Positions 1 to 6,419 of a DNA stretch of 13,605 nt are shown here, piece by piece (the stretch's first letter is position 1; each line of letters starts with the position of its first letter). The stretch is from JAJZXY01 sp046706185 (GTDB taxonomy: Archaea > Thermoplasmatota > Thermoplasmata > Sysuiplasmatales > Sysuiplasmataceae). The DNA is taken from positions 1 to 13,605 of the forward strand of contig JBJKPR010000001.1 of assembly GCA_046706185.1 (NCBI GenBank), in the 5' to 3' direction. The translations under genes and the position numbers were made by a program. The notes under the pieces are model-generated. The model saw nothing but the letters and a program-made list of their open reading frames with translations, did no database searches and was not told where the DNA came from.

Positions 1-126
1 GTCCGGGACAAGCCTGACCATCAATGTCTGGAGCATCACTCTATGGAAGGTAATAATCTGTATAAAGGATTCTGCGCTCCTCCACCGTTTGAAAACGGTG
101 GTATCCGCGCCGGGGTGGAATCATGA
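1..126 (+). other. Open frame entering from the window edge, ending at a TGA
   Basis: Frame 1 is open from base 1 to a TGA at 124-126 (41 codons), so it could be the 3' end of a gene that starts outside the window. The peptide has no motif I recognise; it ends in a Pro/Gly-containing tail (…ENGGIRAGVES). The last third of the frame overlaps a perfect hairpin (82-101). A hairpin inside the tail of an open frame can be seen at the right end of IS200/IS605-type elements, where tnpB and its guide RNA overlap, but no TnpB zinc motif is visible here. It may equally be chance; 41 open codons is not significant alone. Confidence 0.2.
82..101. repeat. Perfect 9-bp inverted repeat (hairpin)
   Basis: CCACCGTTT at 82-90 and AAACGGTGG at 93-101 are exact reverse complements separated by two bases. 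The element lies 49 bases beyond the stop codon of glf, which converges on it from the right. No T-run follows on either strand, so it is not a clear terminator. It could be an RNA hairpin at the 3' end of the gene entering from the left, or the end of a mobile element. Confidence 0.55.
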
Positions 127-149
127 ATTTCTGTACGTCGGCGCAACTC

Positions 150-1310
150 TTACCTGTATCGCGGTGAGATTTCGCCTTCGAAGACTGAGAGTGCCCGCTC
201 AATCATTTGGTCCATATTGAAGTATCTGTATTCTGCAAGTCTACCTACAAAAACCGTTCCATCTTCCATACTCTTCATCTCCTCCCTGTATTTACCCAAC
301 AGGTCTTCAGCTACTCTTGTAGGTACAGGGTAGTATGGTTCGTTCAACCCCCTCACATGCTCTCTGGGATATTCAATCGCGACTGTTGTCCCTCTTATGT
401 CCTGTGAGGTTATGTGCTTGAACTCTGTGATTCTTGTATACCTGTGGCCATTTGGGAAATTGACCTGGGCAACTGGCTGGACCCTGTCTTCGCTGTGATG
501 GACTAAATCGAAATCGAGGCTCCTGTATGGCAGATCACCATGCCTGTAGTTGAAGAATGCATCTATCGGACCTGTGTATATCGTCGGCAGCGATTTCAGT
601 CTATTGCTCACATCTGAGTATTCAGTATTCAGGCTCACGGAGATGTTGGTATGTCTAAGCATGCGTTCAAACATCGCAGCATAGCCGAGTTTTGGTATGG
701 CCTGGTACTTGTCCTGGAAATACCTGTCATCATGGCTCAGCCTGACGGGTACCCTTTGGGTGACCGATGCACCAAGCTCATCGGGCACGTGCCCCCACTG
801 CTTCAGCGTATATCCCAGGAAAATCACTCTGTAGATGTAGTCTGCCAGTGACCTGATTTCAGGCACTTCGCTCTGTCGGAGAACCATGATTGGTATGTTG
901 TCTCCGAAGGAGTAGTGCTCAAAGAGCTTCTCCTCAAGTGAAGTTGCTTTCTGTTCACCAAACAGTATACGAAGCGAAGTAAGATTGAAGGGAACAGGGA
1001 CCAGTTTGTCATCCACTTCAGCCAGCACCCTGTGCTCGTACGGTATCCACTCTGTGAACTGAGAGATGTAATCCCACACCATTCTGGAATTTGTGTGGAA
1101 AATGTGAGGGCCATACTTGTGAACAAGGATGCCGTGGCTGTCGCGGAAGTCAAACGCGTTTCCACCGATATGGTTTCGCCTGTCTATTACAAGGACCTTC
1201 CTTCCGAGCTGGGTCGCTATCCGCTCTGCAATGACCGAACCGGCAAAGCCGCTTCCTACTATCAGGAAGTCGAACTGCAATCTTCCTTTCTCCCCCTGGT
1301 CAGGCAGCAC
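150..1310 (-). CDS. glf: UDP-galactopyranose mutase
   Basis: The 386-residue product is a flavoenzyme that interconverts UDP-galactopyranose and UDP-galactofuranose in the cytoplasm, supplying galactofuranose for surface glycans. Visible features are the FAD-binding Rossmann motif GSGFAG at residues 19-24 after a beta strand (FDFLIVG), the Asp of IDRRNHIGGN (43) that would bind the FAD ribose, the family motif KYGPHIFHT (65-73), and LGYTLKQWG in the middle, matching the YTxKQWG signature of the mutase. Length is normal (usually 370-390). The start is GTG at 1308-1310: a TATA-like box on the minus strand is centred 28 bases upstream, so the transcript is probably leaderless and begins at this GTG. 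A methyltransferase gene lies upstream on the same strand, 177 bases away. Galactofuranose use in archaea is known for some lineages; the acceptor glycan cannot be inferred. The fold and motif matches make this call secure. Confidence 0.95.
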   Translation of the reverse strand: MLPDQGEKGRLQFDFLIVGSGFAGSVIAERIATQLGRKVLVIDRRNHIGGNAFDFRDSHGILVHKYGPHIFHTNSRMVWDYISQFTEWIPYEHRVLAEVDDKLVPVPFNLTSLRILFGEQKATSLEEKLFEHYSFGDNIPIMVLRQSEVPEIRSLADYIYRVIFLGYTLKQWGHVPDELGASVTQRVPVRLSHDDRYFQDKYQAIPKLGYAAMFERMLRHTNISVSLNTEYSDVSNRLKSLPTIYTGPIDAFFNYRHGDLPYRSLDFDLVHHSEDRVQPVAQVNFPNGHRYTRITEFKHITSQDIRGTTVAIEYPREHVRGLNEPYYPVPTRVAEDLLGKYREEMKSMEDGTVFVGRLAEYRYFNMDQMIERALSVFEGEISPRYR

Positions 1311-1333
1311 TGTTGAAAATCTCCGCCTGCCTT

Positions 1334-1342
1334 CTTATATGG
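1334..1342 (-). promoter_or_regulatory. TATA-like promoter of glf
   Basis: The minus strand reads CCATATAAG here, centred about 28 bases before the GTG start of glf. This spacing is what an archaeal TATA box has to the transcription start, so the mRNA is predicted to begin at or next to the GTG. There is no Shine-Dalgarno sequence before the GTG. Confidence 0.65.
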
Positions 1343-1487
1343 ATTGTCTAGAGAATTGATGCAAATAGGTATTTTCAGGCATGCTGCAACTCACTGCGTT
1401 GAAACAATGGCTGCCGTTTGCACTTCGCTGCAGCTGAGCATCGTCCTGCTGAATTCTGGGATACGCGGAGAATGCTGGTTTCAGCGG

Positions 1488-2123
1488 TCAACGCTTCAGG
1501 TATGCAATTGGCAGCGAGCCTCCGGTATGGTAAATAAAACCGACTTTCCTGCGGTTCAGCGCCGCCACTTCGAGCAGCGCCGCATTCCAGGCGGCATCGT
1601 CTGAAATGATCAATCCGTTCGGGCTCAAATGCTTCCAGCATTGGGTAAATTCAAACATCATTGTCTCGTAAGTGTGTTCGCTGTCGTGGACGAACAGTCC
1701 AATACTCTTCTCCCTTGCCAGGACTGGAGGCAGGACTTCGAACGTGTTGCCCTGCCTGAATTCCCACCTGTTTCGAACCGCTTCGGGAACAAGGAACCCG
1801 GGAGGCACCGAGCTCGGGAGCGTCCAGCCCGGATCTGCATTCGGAAGGTCGATGGATATCAGTCTCCCGCGGTCATTGAGTGCAAGAGCCACCAGTATGT
1901 GGGCTGTGGAAAGGCCGATGCCGACGCCTGTCTCAACAACGACATCCGGCTTCAGGAGCCTGACCACTGCGAAGAGTTCATCCGGTGCCCTGAAGGCACC
2001 TGCCCATGGAAGGCCATCCCTGGCCGACTTTATGGAGTTCAGCATTTCCGAACCTTGTGCCTCCTTCAGCGCGTTTTCCACCCGGCGTTCGGTGCAATTG
2101 CAGGCGGCAGACAACGATCTCAC
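1488..2123 (-). CDS. Class I SAM-dependent methyltransferase (Methyltransf_24 / CmcI-like)
   Basis: The 211-residue protein has the core of a Rossmann-fold S-adenosylmethionine methyltransferase. Motif I is VVVETGVGIGLST (61-73), binding the SAM methionine; motif II is the strand RLISIDLP (87-94) ending in the Asp that would hold the ribose. The stretch FVHDSEHTYETMMFEF (144-159) is the DxxHxYE pattern typical of the Methyltransf_24 and cephalosporin hydroxylase (CmcI) type, followed by LSPNGLIISDDA (166-177). Such proteins modify sugars or small molecules; the substrate cannot be read from the sequence. The neighbour downstream is glf, so a role in glycan decoration is plausible but inferred. 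The start is uncertain: GTG at 2123 has GGAGG almost touching it and no TATA box nearby, and an internal ATG at residue 27 is an alternative because conserved sequence begins after about residue 35. Confidence 0.8.
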   Translation of the reverse strand: MRSLSAACNCTERRVENALKEAQGSEMLNSIKSARDGLPWAGAFRAPDELFAVVRLLKPDVVVETGVGIGLSTAHILVALALNDRGRLISIDLPNADPGWTLPSSVPPGFLVPEAVRNRWEFRQGNTFEVLPPVLAREKSIGLFVHDSEHTYETMMFEFTQCWKHLSPNGLIISDDAAWNAALLEVAALNRRKVGFIYHTGGSLPIAYLKR

Positions 2124-2500
2124 CCTCCGTTTCAGATGGAATTCCTTCTCCTTTGGGGATTGGGGGCTGAAGAAGAACCGTAGCGCCGAATAGCTAGGCA
2201 GTCTGATGGACCATCTAAGTCTTGAGAAGCCGGACAGCCAACTCCCCCCTTGCAGGACAGGTTGGAGAAGCTACGGGAAAGGTCCCTTTTCTTCTTTGCG
2301 TGGGTAGCGTAAGTGCTTTGGCCCGTTTCTCCAAGCGACGGCAAACTGGATATCCGGTCGATTCCTTAGGAGAACGGCGGCCCCTTTTCAGTGCCGCAGG
2401 CTGCATTGTCTGCAGCTGTGCCTGGAGTATGCAGTTGAACGGCAGTTCACCTCATTTCCGGGCCATGGTGATTGAACGGGAGGAAACCAGTGCTTCATGT
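2124..2500. other. Intergenic stretch without recognisable content
   Basis: This stretch lies between the start of the methyltransferase gene and the stop of the zinc-ribbon gene, both on the minus strand. Short open frames occur on both strands but encode low-complexity Arg/Ser/Pro-rich peptides with no motif, as expected for unselected GC-rich sequence. I see no tRNA, repeat or promoter for the methyltransferase here. Confidence 0.5.
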
Positions 2501-2764
2501 TCATTCGTTTTCTGGATAAGAATAGTCGGGCAGGCTTTCAAGGTCAAGGTCTGGATGCATCTGTTTCCACTCCTCGAGAGTGTACTTCCCCTTCGGCGAA
2601 ATCGGGTCAAATTCAGTCGCTCCGCAGTCCGGGCATTTGAAGGCAAGCTCGTTGAAGATGTGCGGCCTCAGGAGGTCTCTTGCCCTGAATATGTGCTCAA
2701 ACTCCTTGTGGCATTTCCTGCAGAGGCTGTGTAAAAAGTGAGTGCCTGAGATGACCACTGGCAC
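2501..2764 (-). CDS. Small zinc-ribbon protein, 5' end replaced by insertion sequence
   Basis: As the sequence stands this is an 87-residue frame starting at GTG 2762-2764. Residues 15-87 are native: a zinc ribbon with CRKC at 15-18 and CPDCG at 52-56, then an acidic tail with EEWKQMHPDLDLESLP. The four cysteines would bind one zinc ion; function is unknown. The first 14 residues are encoded by the end of the insertion sequence, because the element has entered the gene at the codon of the first cysteine (TGC of the TGCA target). The original beginning of the gene lies on the far side of the element (4384-4420). The fusion frame keeps all four cysteines, since the duplicated TGCA retains the Cys codon. 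The transposase gene ends 42 bases upstream on the same strand, so readthrough from it could express the fused frame. Whether a product is made is unknown; a pseudogene remnant is equally possible. Confidence 0.7.
   Translation of the reverse strand: MPVVISGTHFLHSLCRKCHKEFEHIFRARDLLRPHIFNELAFKCPDCGATEFDPISPKGKYTLEEWKQMHPDLDLESLPDYSYPENE
2719..2722. repeat. Target-site duplication TGCA (left copy)
   Basis: TGCA directly precedes the left terminal inverted repeat and recurs immediately outside the right one (4384-4387). Its identity as a target duplication rests on the gene: joining the two flanks through a single TGCA restores an uninterrupted zinc-ribbon frame. Confidence 0.8.
2723..2737. 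repeat. Left terminal inverted repeat of the IS
   Basis: GAGGCTGTGTAAAAA, inverted with one mismatch at 4369-4383. Because TGCA is itself a palindrome, the inverted symmetry appears to continue outward through the target duplication, giving 18 of 19 matches. The gene reconstruction places the true element end at 2723. Confidence 0.85.
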
Positions 2765-2806
2765 TTACATCTCATGGTTACCCGGCAAGGTGACTTCTGT
2801 GTTGAT

Positions 2807-4297
2807 TCAGCAGCTGGTAACTGCTTTCACCAGTTTCCTTGTTCCAACAATGTTCAATACCCTTCTCAGGTTGTACGCAAGCATTGACAATCCAATCTCT
2901 CCCCTCACCTTCCTGAATCCTTTGAGAAGGAGATACGATTGGTTGAATGCCCTCTTTATTGTGCCGAACGGATGCTCGCACATTCCTTTCCTCACAGCCA
3001 TCATGTAGGGATTCTCACTCAGCCTGTTACGCATTTCATCGATGAGGTTCTGGTGTTCCCATCGGTACAACCTCCTTCCCTTGTCGGATGTTGTGCACTC
3101 TGTCTTCAGGTATCTGCATGACAGGCATGCCTTTGTCGTGTAGACGAAGTACCTCATGCCTGGAGATCTCGTTTCAGATACAGTCCAGAACTTGAGCCTC
3201 CTGTTTGCTGGACAGACATAAGTGTCTGTCCTCCTGTCATAGGTGAACCTGTCCTCATAGAAGGCCGGTGTGGGTATTCCTTTGCTCTTCGATGGGCCGC
3301 TGCCTGTTCTGTCCGGTGCCGGGACGTATGGAGTAATGCCAGCATCTACACACTTCTTCACTTCCTTTGCTGAGAAGTATCCCCTGTCGGCAACAACGTC
3401 GATGCTGTCAGCATCAAGCATCTGCCTGGCAGCAGATGCCACATCGAACAGTGAATCTGCATCCGCCGTCTTGTTTGTAACATCATATTCAGCTATCAGG
3501 TGGTTCTTTCCATCCACCGCTGCATGTGCATTGTAGCCAGCGAAGAATGATCCATTGCACCTGACTGCCCTGCAGTCAGGGTCTGTCAGTGATATTTCAT
3601 GCTCCCCTGTGCTGACCATTTCATCGAGCATCTTTGAGTACTGTTCCTTCTTCTCCTCCAGCTGCTTAATCTTATCCAGGAGATTCCCTCCGCCCTTGCC
3701 TTTCCTCTTTCTCTGCTCACTGGACTGCTTCTCCTCCAGTTCATCCTGTCTCTCCATCTCCATGATGTACTTCTCAATCCGCCCGTCTATCTCCCTTATC
3801 TTTTTCTCTGCGACAGCCTTTGTGATGCTCTTCTCGAAGGCGTTGACAGCCCTGAGCTTCGTGCTGTCAACGCCTATGAGTTCGCCGCCGAACAGGTCCA
3901 GTTCCCTGCAGATGAACACAAACTGCCTGAACACTTCCCTGAGTGCACCGGCATTGTCCTTCCTGAAGTCTGCAATAGTCTTGTGGTCCGGTTTGAGCTT
4001 CTTCATCAGCCAGATGACTTCCATGTTCCTGAATGTTTCCTGTTCGAGCTTCCTGCTCGAACGTATACCGTTGAGGTATCCGTACACATACAGCTTGAGT
4101 ATGTCACCCGGATTGTATGGTGGCCTGCCTGTTCCGGCAGGCACAGAGTGCTTCAAGCCCAGAGATACCATATCCAGGCTGTCGACAAAGGCATCTATGA
4201 ACCTTGCAGGATTGTTCTCGTCAACGTATTCATCGAGTGTGTCCGGAAGCAGGATTCTCTGCTTCCTGTCGGTGCCATTCACAAATGGATCTGACAT
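2807..4297 (-). CDS. IS1182-family transposase
   Basis: The 496-residue protein catalyses cut and strand transfer of the element. The N-terminal DUF772-type region runs to about residue 130 (RPPYNPGDILKLYVYGY at 58-74). The RNase H-like DDE catalytic domain shows Asp144 in GVDSTK, Asp304 in VADRGYFS and Glu441 in CEHPFGTIKR. Between Asp144 and Asp304 lies a long charged, coiled-coil-like stretch (about 155-230) rich in Lys and Glu. A cysteine cluster (Cys362, then CLSCRYLKTEC at 391-401) before the Glu is typical of DDE_Tnp_1_6 proteins and may bind zinc. Length is normal and no frameshift is seen. The ATG has a TATA-like box centred 28 bases upstream, giving a leaderless transcript whose promoter lies inside the element. 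Transcription runs toward the interrupted zinc-ribbon gene. Confidence 0.95.
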   Translation of the reverse strand: MSDPFVNGTDRKQRILLPDTLDEYVDENNPARFIDAFVDSLDMVSLGLKHSVPAGTGRPPYNPGDILKLYVYGYLNGIRSSRKLEQETFRNMEVIWLMKKLKPDHKTIADFRKDNAGALREVFRQFVFICRELDLFGGELIGVDSTKLRAVNAFEKSITKAVAEKKIREIDGRIEKYIMEMERQDELEEKQSSEQRKRKGKGGGNLLDKIKQLEEKKEQYSKMLDEMVSTGEHEISLTDPDCRAVRCNGSFFAGYNAHAAVDGKNHLIAEYDVTNKTADADSLFDVASAARQMLDADSIDVVADRGYFSAKEVKKCVDAGITPYVPAPDRTGSGPSKSKGIPTPAFYEDRFTYDRRTDTYVCPANRRLKFWTVSETRSPGMRYFVYTTKACLSCRYLKTECTTSDKGRRLYRWEHQNLIDEMRNRLSENPYMMAVRKGMCEHPFGTIKRAFNQSYLLLKGFRKVRGEIGLSMLAYNLRRVLNIVGTRKLVKAVTSC

Positions 4298-4319
4298 TGT
4301 AAAGATATATGATGTTTGC

Positions 4320-4330
4320 TAGATAAAAGT
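4320..4330 (-). promoter_or_regulatory. TATA-like promoter of the transposase
   Basis: The minus strand reads ACTTTTATCTA, centred about 28 bases before the transposase ATG at 4297. It lies within the element, so the element carries its own promoter. A second AT-rich run (CATATATC) nearer the ATG is too close to act as a TATA box for a leaderless start. Confidence 0.6.
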
Positions 4331-4368
4331 ATGTACACGTCGCATCCAAACATGCTCACGAGAGGGAG

Positions 4369-4383
4369 TTTTTACACAGTCTC
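4369..4383. repeat. Right terminal inverted repeat of the IS
   Basis: TTTTTACACAGTCTC; its complement matches the left end at 14 of 15 positions. The transposase promoter lies just inside this end. Confidence 0.85.
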
Positions 4384-4387
4384 TGCA
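4384..4387. repeat. Target-site duplication TGCA (right copy)
   Basis: Second copy of the 4-bp target. Read on the minus strand it contains the TGC codon of the first zinc-binding cysteine of the interrupted gene. Confidence 0.8.
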
Positions 4388-4420
4388 TGATATGCGCCAC
4401 ACATGAACCATCTTTTCCAT
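4384..4420 (-). pseudogene. Severed 5' end of the zinc-ribbon gene
   Basis: On the minus strand an ATG at 4418-4420 opens a 12-codon frame, MEKMVHVWRISC, that reaches the right target duplication. Joining it through a single TGCA to 2718 downward gives …RISCRKCHKEF… and a continuous 84-residue zinc-ribbon protein that ends at 2501, with its CxxC knuckle formed exactly across the junction. The frame match, the fit of the cysteine spacing and the duplicated TGCA together make it very likely that this is the native start. A second in-frame ATG three codons later (4409-4411) is an alternative start. A T-rich stretch on the minus strand about 28 bases upstream (4443-4452) may be the weak original promoter. 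Confidence 0.75.
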
Positions 4421-4969
4421 GATGGCAGTGCATTGCACACAGATTGAAAAATGTACTGCAGTGAATGCGGCACACAGGCAGGCAGCCGTCTATCGGTCCC
4501 TGATTTATTCACATCCTCAGGGCCAATTGCCCGCGATGGAGCGGCTGCCTCTGTTCCGCGTGCAATCCGGTGGGTTGCGCAATTGACTCCGCTGCCGATT
4601 CCGACCCCCTTCAGCAAGGCTGAATTATCTCCATCTGAACAGGTCGGAGAGTGTATTGGCAAAGCTCATGCAATACGAATCTCAATGTTGGTGCTCGTGC
4701 AAATCCTCAGGTGCACCTCTGCCTGGGCATCCCTTTAAACAGGAATTATCGCTTAGGGAACCGGAGATGGTTACGGGAGTACTCTATCAATCCTGATGCC
4801 AGCGGAATGACGGAGGCACTCTGCACAGTCCAGCATGGGTGCAGCAGTTTCTCTGGGATTTCGCTGGGAGAGGCAGCCGGCCCGGTGTCGGACGGGAGCC
4901 AAGAACCAACCCACTCGGCGCATCCGGTTCCAGTCAGTTTGTTCCCGGCCCTCAGGTGTTAGCAGCGGC
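4421..4969. other. Long intergenic stretch; one doubtful zinc-ribbon-like start
   Basis: No gene is clearly supported between the severed zinc-ribbon start and the YcaQ-like gene. A plus-strand frame at 4451-4738 (95 residues) begins MYCSECGTQAG, which looks like the start of a zinc-ribbon protein, but only one CxxC pair is present, the rest has no pattern I recognise, and there is no TATA-like box upstream. It may be a decayed remnant or chance. An AT-rich patch at 4731-4750 (CTTTAAAC, AATTATCG) could be a promoter for the downstream gene with a leader of about 200 bases, but this is weak. No tRNA or repeat was seen. Confidence 0.4.
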
Positions 4970-6220
4970 ATGAAGAGGGAGTCAGTTTCAGTCTCAGCAG
5001 AAAGCGTCAGGCGTCTGGCAATCGCGAAGCAGCACCTTGCTGGCAAACTGCCAGCAAGGGCAACATCAGGGGATATTCTCTCCACCGTCAGGGACACGTG
5101 CTATGTCCAGTGGGACCCCATCGCTGCCATAGCGCCCTCACATCTAATAGCGCTGTATGCCAGGGTCGGCCGGTTCAGGGTCCATGAGGTGGAAAAACTT
5201 CTGTGGAAGGAGAAAAGAATGTTCTACCACTGGACGCCGGTGGCCATGCTGGTGCTCATGGAGGACTACCCCCTTTACTATTCTCTTATGAGGAGATATC
5301 CTGCCTCGCTCACCAAGTCATGGGGACAGCACGCTGTCAGGGCGCGGAAATTCCTTTCCGAGCACAGAGAATTGCGAAAGAGAATGCTCGATGAGCTGAA
5401 GAGCGGCCCGCTTCTTCTGACACAGTTCAAGGATTATGTAAGGACGAAGAGAAGCGATGACGGATGGTCTTCCGGGAGCGACGTCTCAGCGATGCTTTCT
5501 CATCTCCACATGAGTGGCGAGGTCATGGTTGTCGGCCACGATGGAATACAGAATTTATGGGGGCTGTCTGAGGATTTTCTTCCAGACTGGGTCGAGAAAA
5601 GGGAGCTGCCACACGAGGAAGTGGACCGTGAAGCCGCTCTCCGGACAATAGGCGCATTGGGAACAGCCAGCCCAAGCGAGATGTACCGTTACTTCATCCG
5701 CGGCCGGTTCAAGAACCTGAAGGGAGCGCTTGAGACACTCGCTGACGAATCCAGGATAACCAGCGTGGAGATAGAGGGGCAACGGAGCAGGGATGGTTTC
5801 TACATGCTTTCAAGCGACTTGAAACTCCTCGAGAGCATAGAGGCAGGGGACTGGTATCCGCGAATGTCCCTGCTTGCACATTTCGACAATATGGTTGCCG
5901 TCAGGGATTGGCTGAAACGAGTCTTTGGTTTCGAGTACATCCATGAACAGTTCCTCCCCAAGAACAAGAGGAAGTACGGGACCTTTGTTCTGCCCATCCT
6001 GTGGGGCGACAGGATAATAGGAAGGTTGGAACCGAGAATGGACAGGGAGAACGAGAGGCTCATAGTCAGTTCAGTGCATGCTGAGCCAGGTGCGCCTGCA
6101 ACAAGGAGTGTATCGTCGTTGCTTGCCAGCACTGTGGAGCAGTTTTCAGAGTTCCTCGGGGCAAAGGAGGTCGTCTACACCTCAAGTGTTCCTTCCGCAT
6201 GGAAAAGTTACCTCCACTGA
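4970..6220 (+). CDS. YcaQ/AlkX-like winged-helix DNA glycosylase family protein (HTH_42)
   Basis: The 416-residue product belongs to the winged-helix HTH_42 family, whose studied members (YcaQ/AlkX in Escherichia coli, AlkZ in Streptomyces) are DNA glycosylases that unhook alkylated bases and interstrand crosslinks. The catalytic loop is visible: VQWDPIA has Gln47-x-Asp49, the QxD form of YcaQ rather than the QxQ form of AlkZ. It is followed by the family pattern SHLIALYARVGRF (57-69) and, after a helix, the EKRMFYHWTPVAMLVLMEDYP block. Winged-helix repeats fill the middle and the end has a beta-rich domain (LPILWGDRIIGRLEPRMDRE). Length matches the family (about 400). I chose ATG 4970 because homology-like sequence starts there; the frame is open to an ATG at 4835 but those 45 residues look non-coding. 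The gene stands alone. Function in archaea is inferred from family. Confidence 0.85.
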   Translation: MKRESVSVSAESVRRLAIAKQHLAGKLPARATSGDILSTVRDTCYVQWDPIAAIAPSHLIALYARVGRFRVHEVEKLLWKEKRMFYHWTPVAMLVLMEDYPLYYSLMRRYPASLTKSWGQHAVRARKFLSEHRELRKRMLDELKSGPLLLTQFKDYVRTKRSDDGWSSGSDVSAMLSHLHMSGEVMVVGHDGIQNLWGLSEDFLPDWVEKRELPHEEVDREAALRTIGALGTASPSEMYRYFIRGRFKNLKGALETLADESRITSVEIEGQRSRDGFYMLSSDLKLLESIEAGDWYPRMSLLAHFDNMVAVRDWLKRVFGFEYIHEQFLPKNKRKYGTFVLPILWGDRIIGRLEPRMDRENERLIVSSVHAEPGAPATRSVSSLLASTVEQFSEFLGAKEVVYTSSVPSAWKSYLH

Positions 6221-6419
6221 TGCAGTGAAGCAGGTCCGTAGGCGCAATGCGAACCGCACTTCTGGCTTCACAAGCGGAGGCAGGACAGTCGGCCCTGTGC
6301 GTTATGCACGAAACAGTAGCACTGGGCAGTCCTTCAGGTTGTCATGTGCTTCCCATCCGCAGCAAATTCAGTCACCTGCGTTTCACCTTCAAATAGAACT
6401 TCCATGTCCCTAATGCATT

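Larger units (their letters stand above)
2723..4383 (-). mobile_element. Complete insertion sequence, IS1182 type, 1661 bp
   Basis: The element is bounded by 15-bp terminal inverted repeats (GAGGCTGTGTAAAAA on the left; GAGACTGTGTAAAAA as the complement of the right end, 14 of 15 identical) and flanked by the 4-bp direct repeat TGCA. It carries one full-length transposase gene with an intact DDE triad and its own TATA-like promoter, so it appears competent to move. It sits inside a zinc-ribbon gene in the same orientation as that gene. Family assignment is from the transposase architecture; a formal match to a named element was not possible. Confidence 0.9.

Noticed and set aside
2705..2722. 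Longer inverted repeats of the IS, since GTGGC and TGCA occur outside both ends
   Set aside because: TGCA is a palindrome, so it always looks like part of an inverted repeat, and the GTGGC match needs a gap; the gene reconstruction places the ends inside TGCA.
2222..2734. A 170-residue plus-strand frame across the gap and the zinc-ribbon gene
   Set aside because: Its second half is the complement of the zinc-ribbon gene and its first half has no recognisable pattern.
3555..4322. A 255-residue open frame on the plus strand, opposite the transposase
   Set aside because: It is Ser/Leu/Phe-rich antisense sequence fully overlapping a transposase with all catalytic motifs; it has no motif of its own.
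4451..4738. Separate zinc-ribbon gene starting MYCSECGTQ
   Set aside because: Only one CxxC pair, no promoter-like box and no further pattern; kept only as a note in the gap entry.
4835..4969. 45-residue N-terminal extension of the YcaQ-like protein
   Set aside because: Arg/Ser/Pro-rich with no family similarity; the family start fits ATG 4970.
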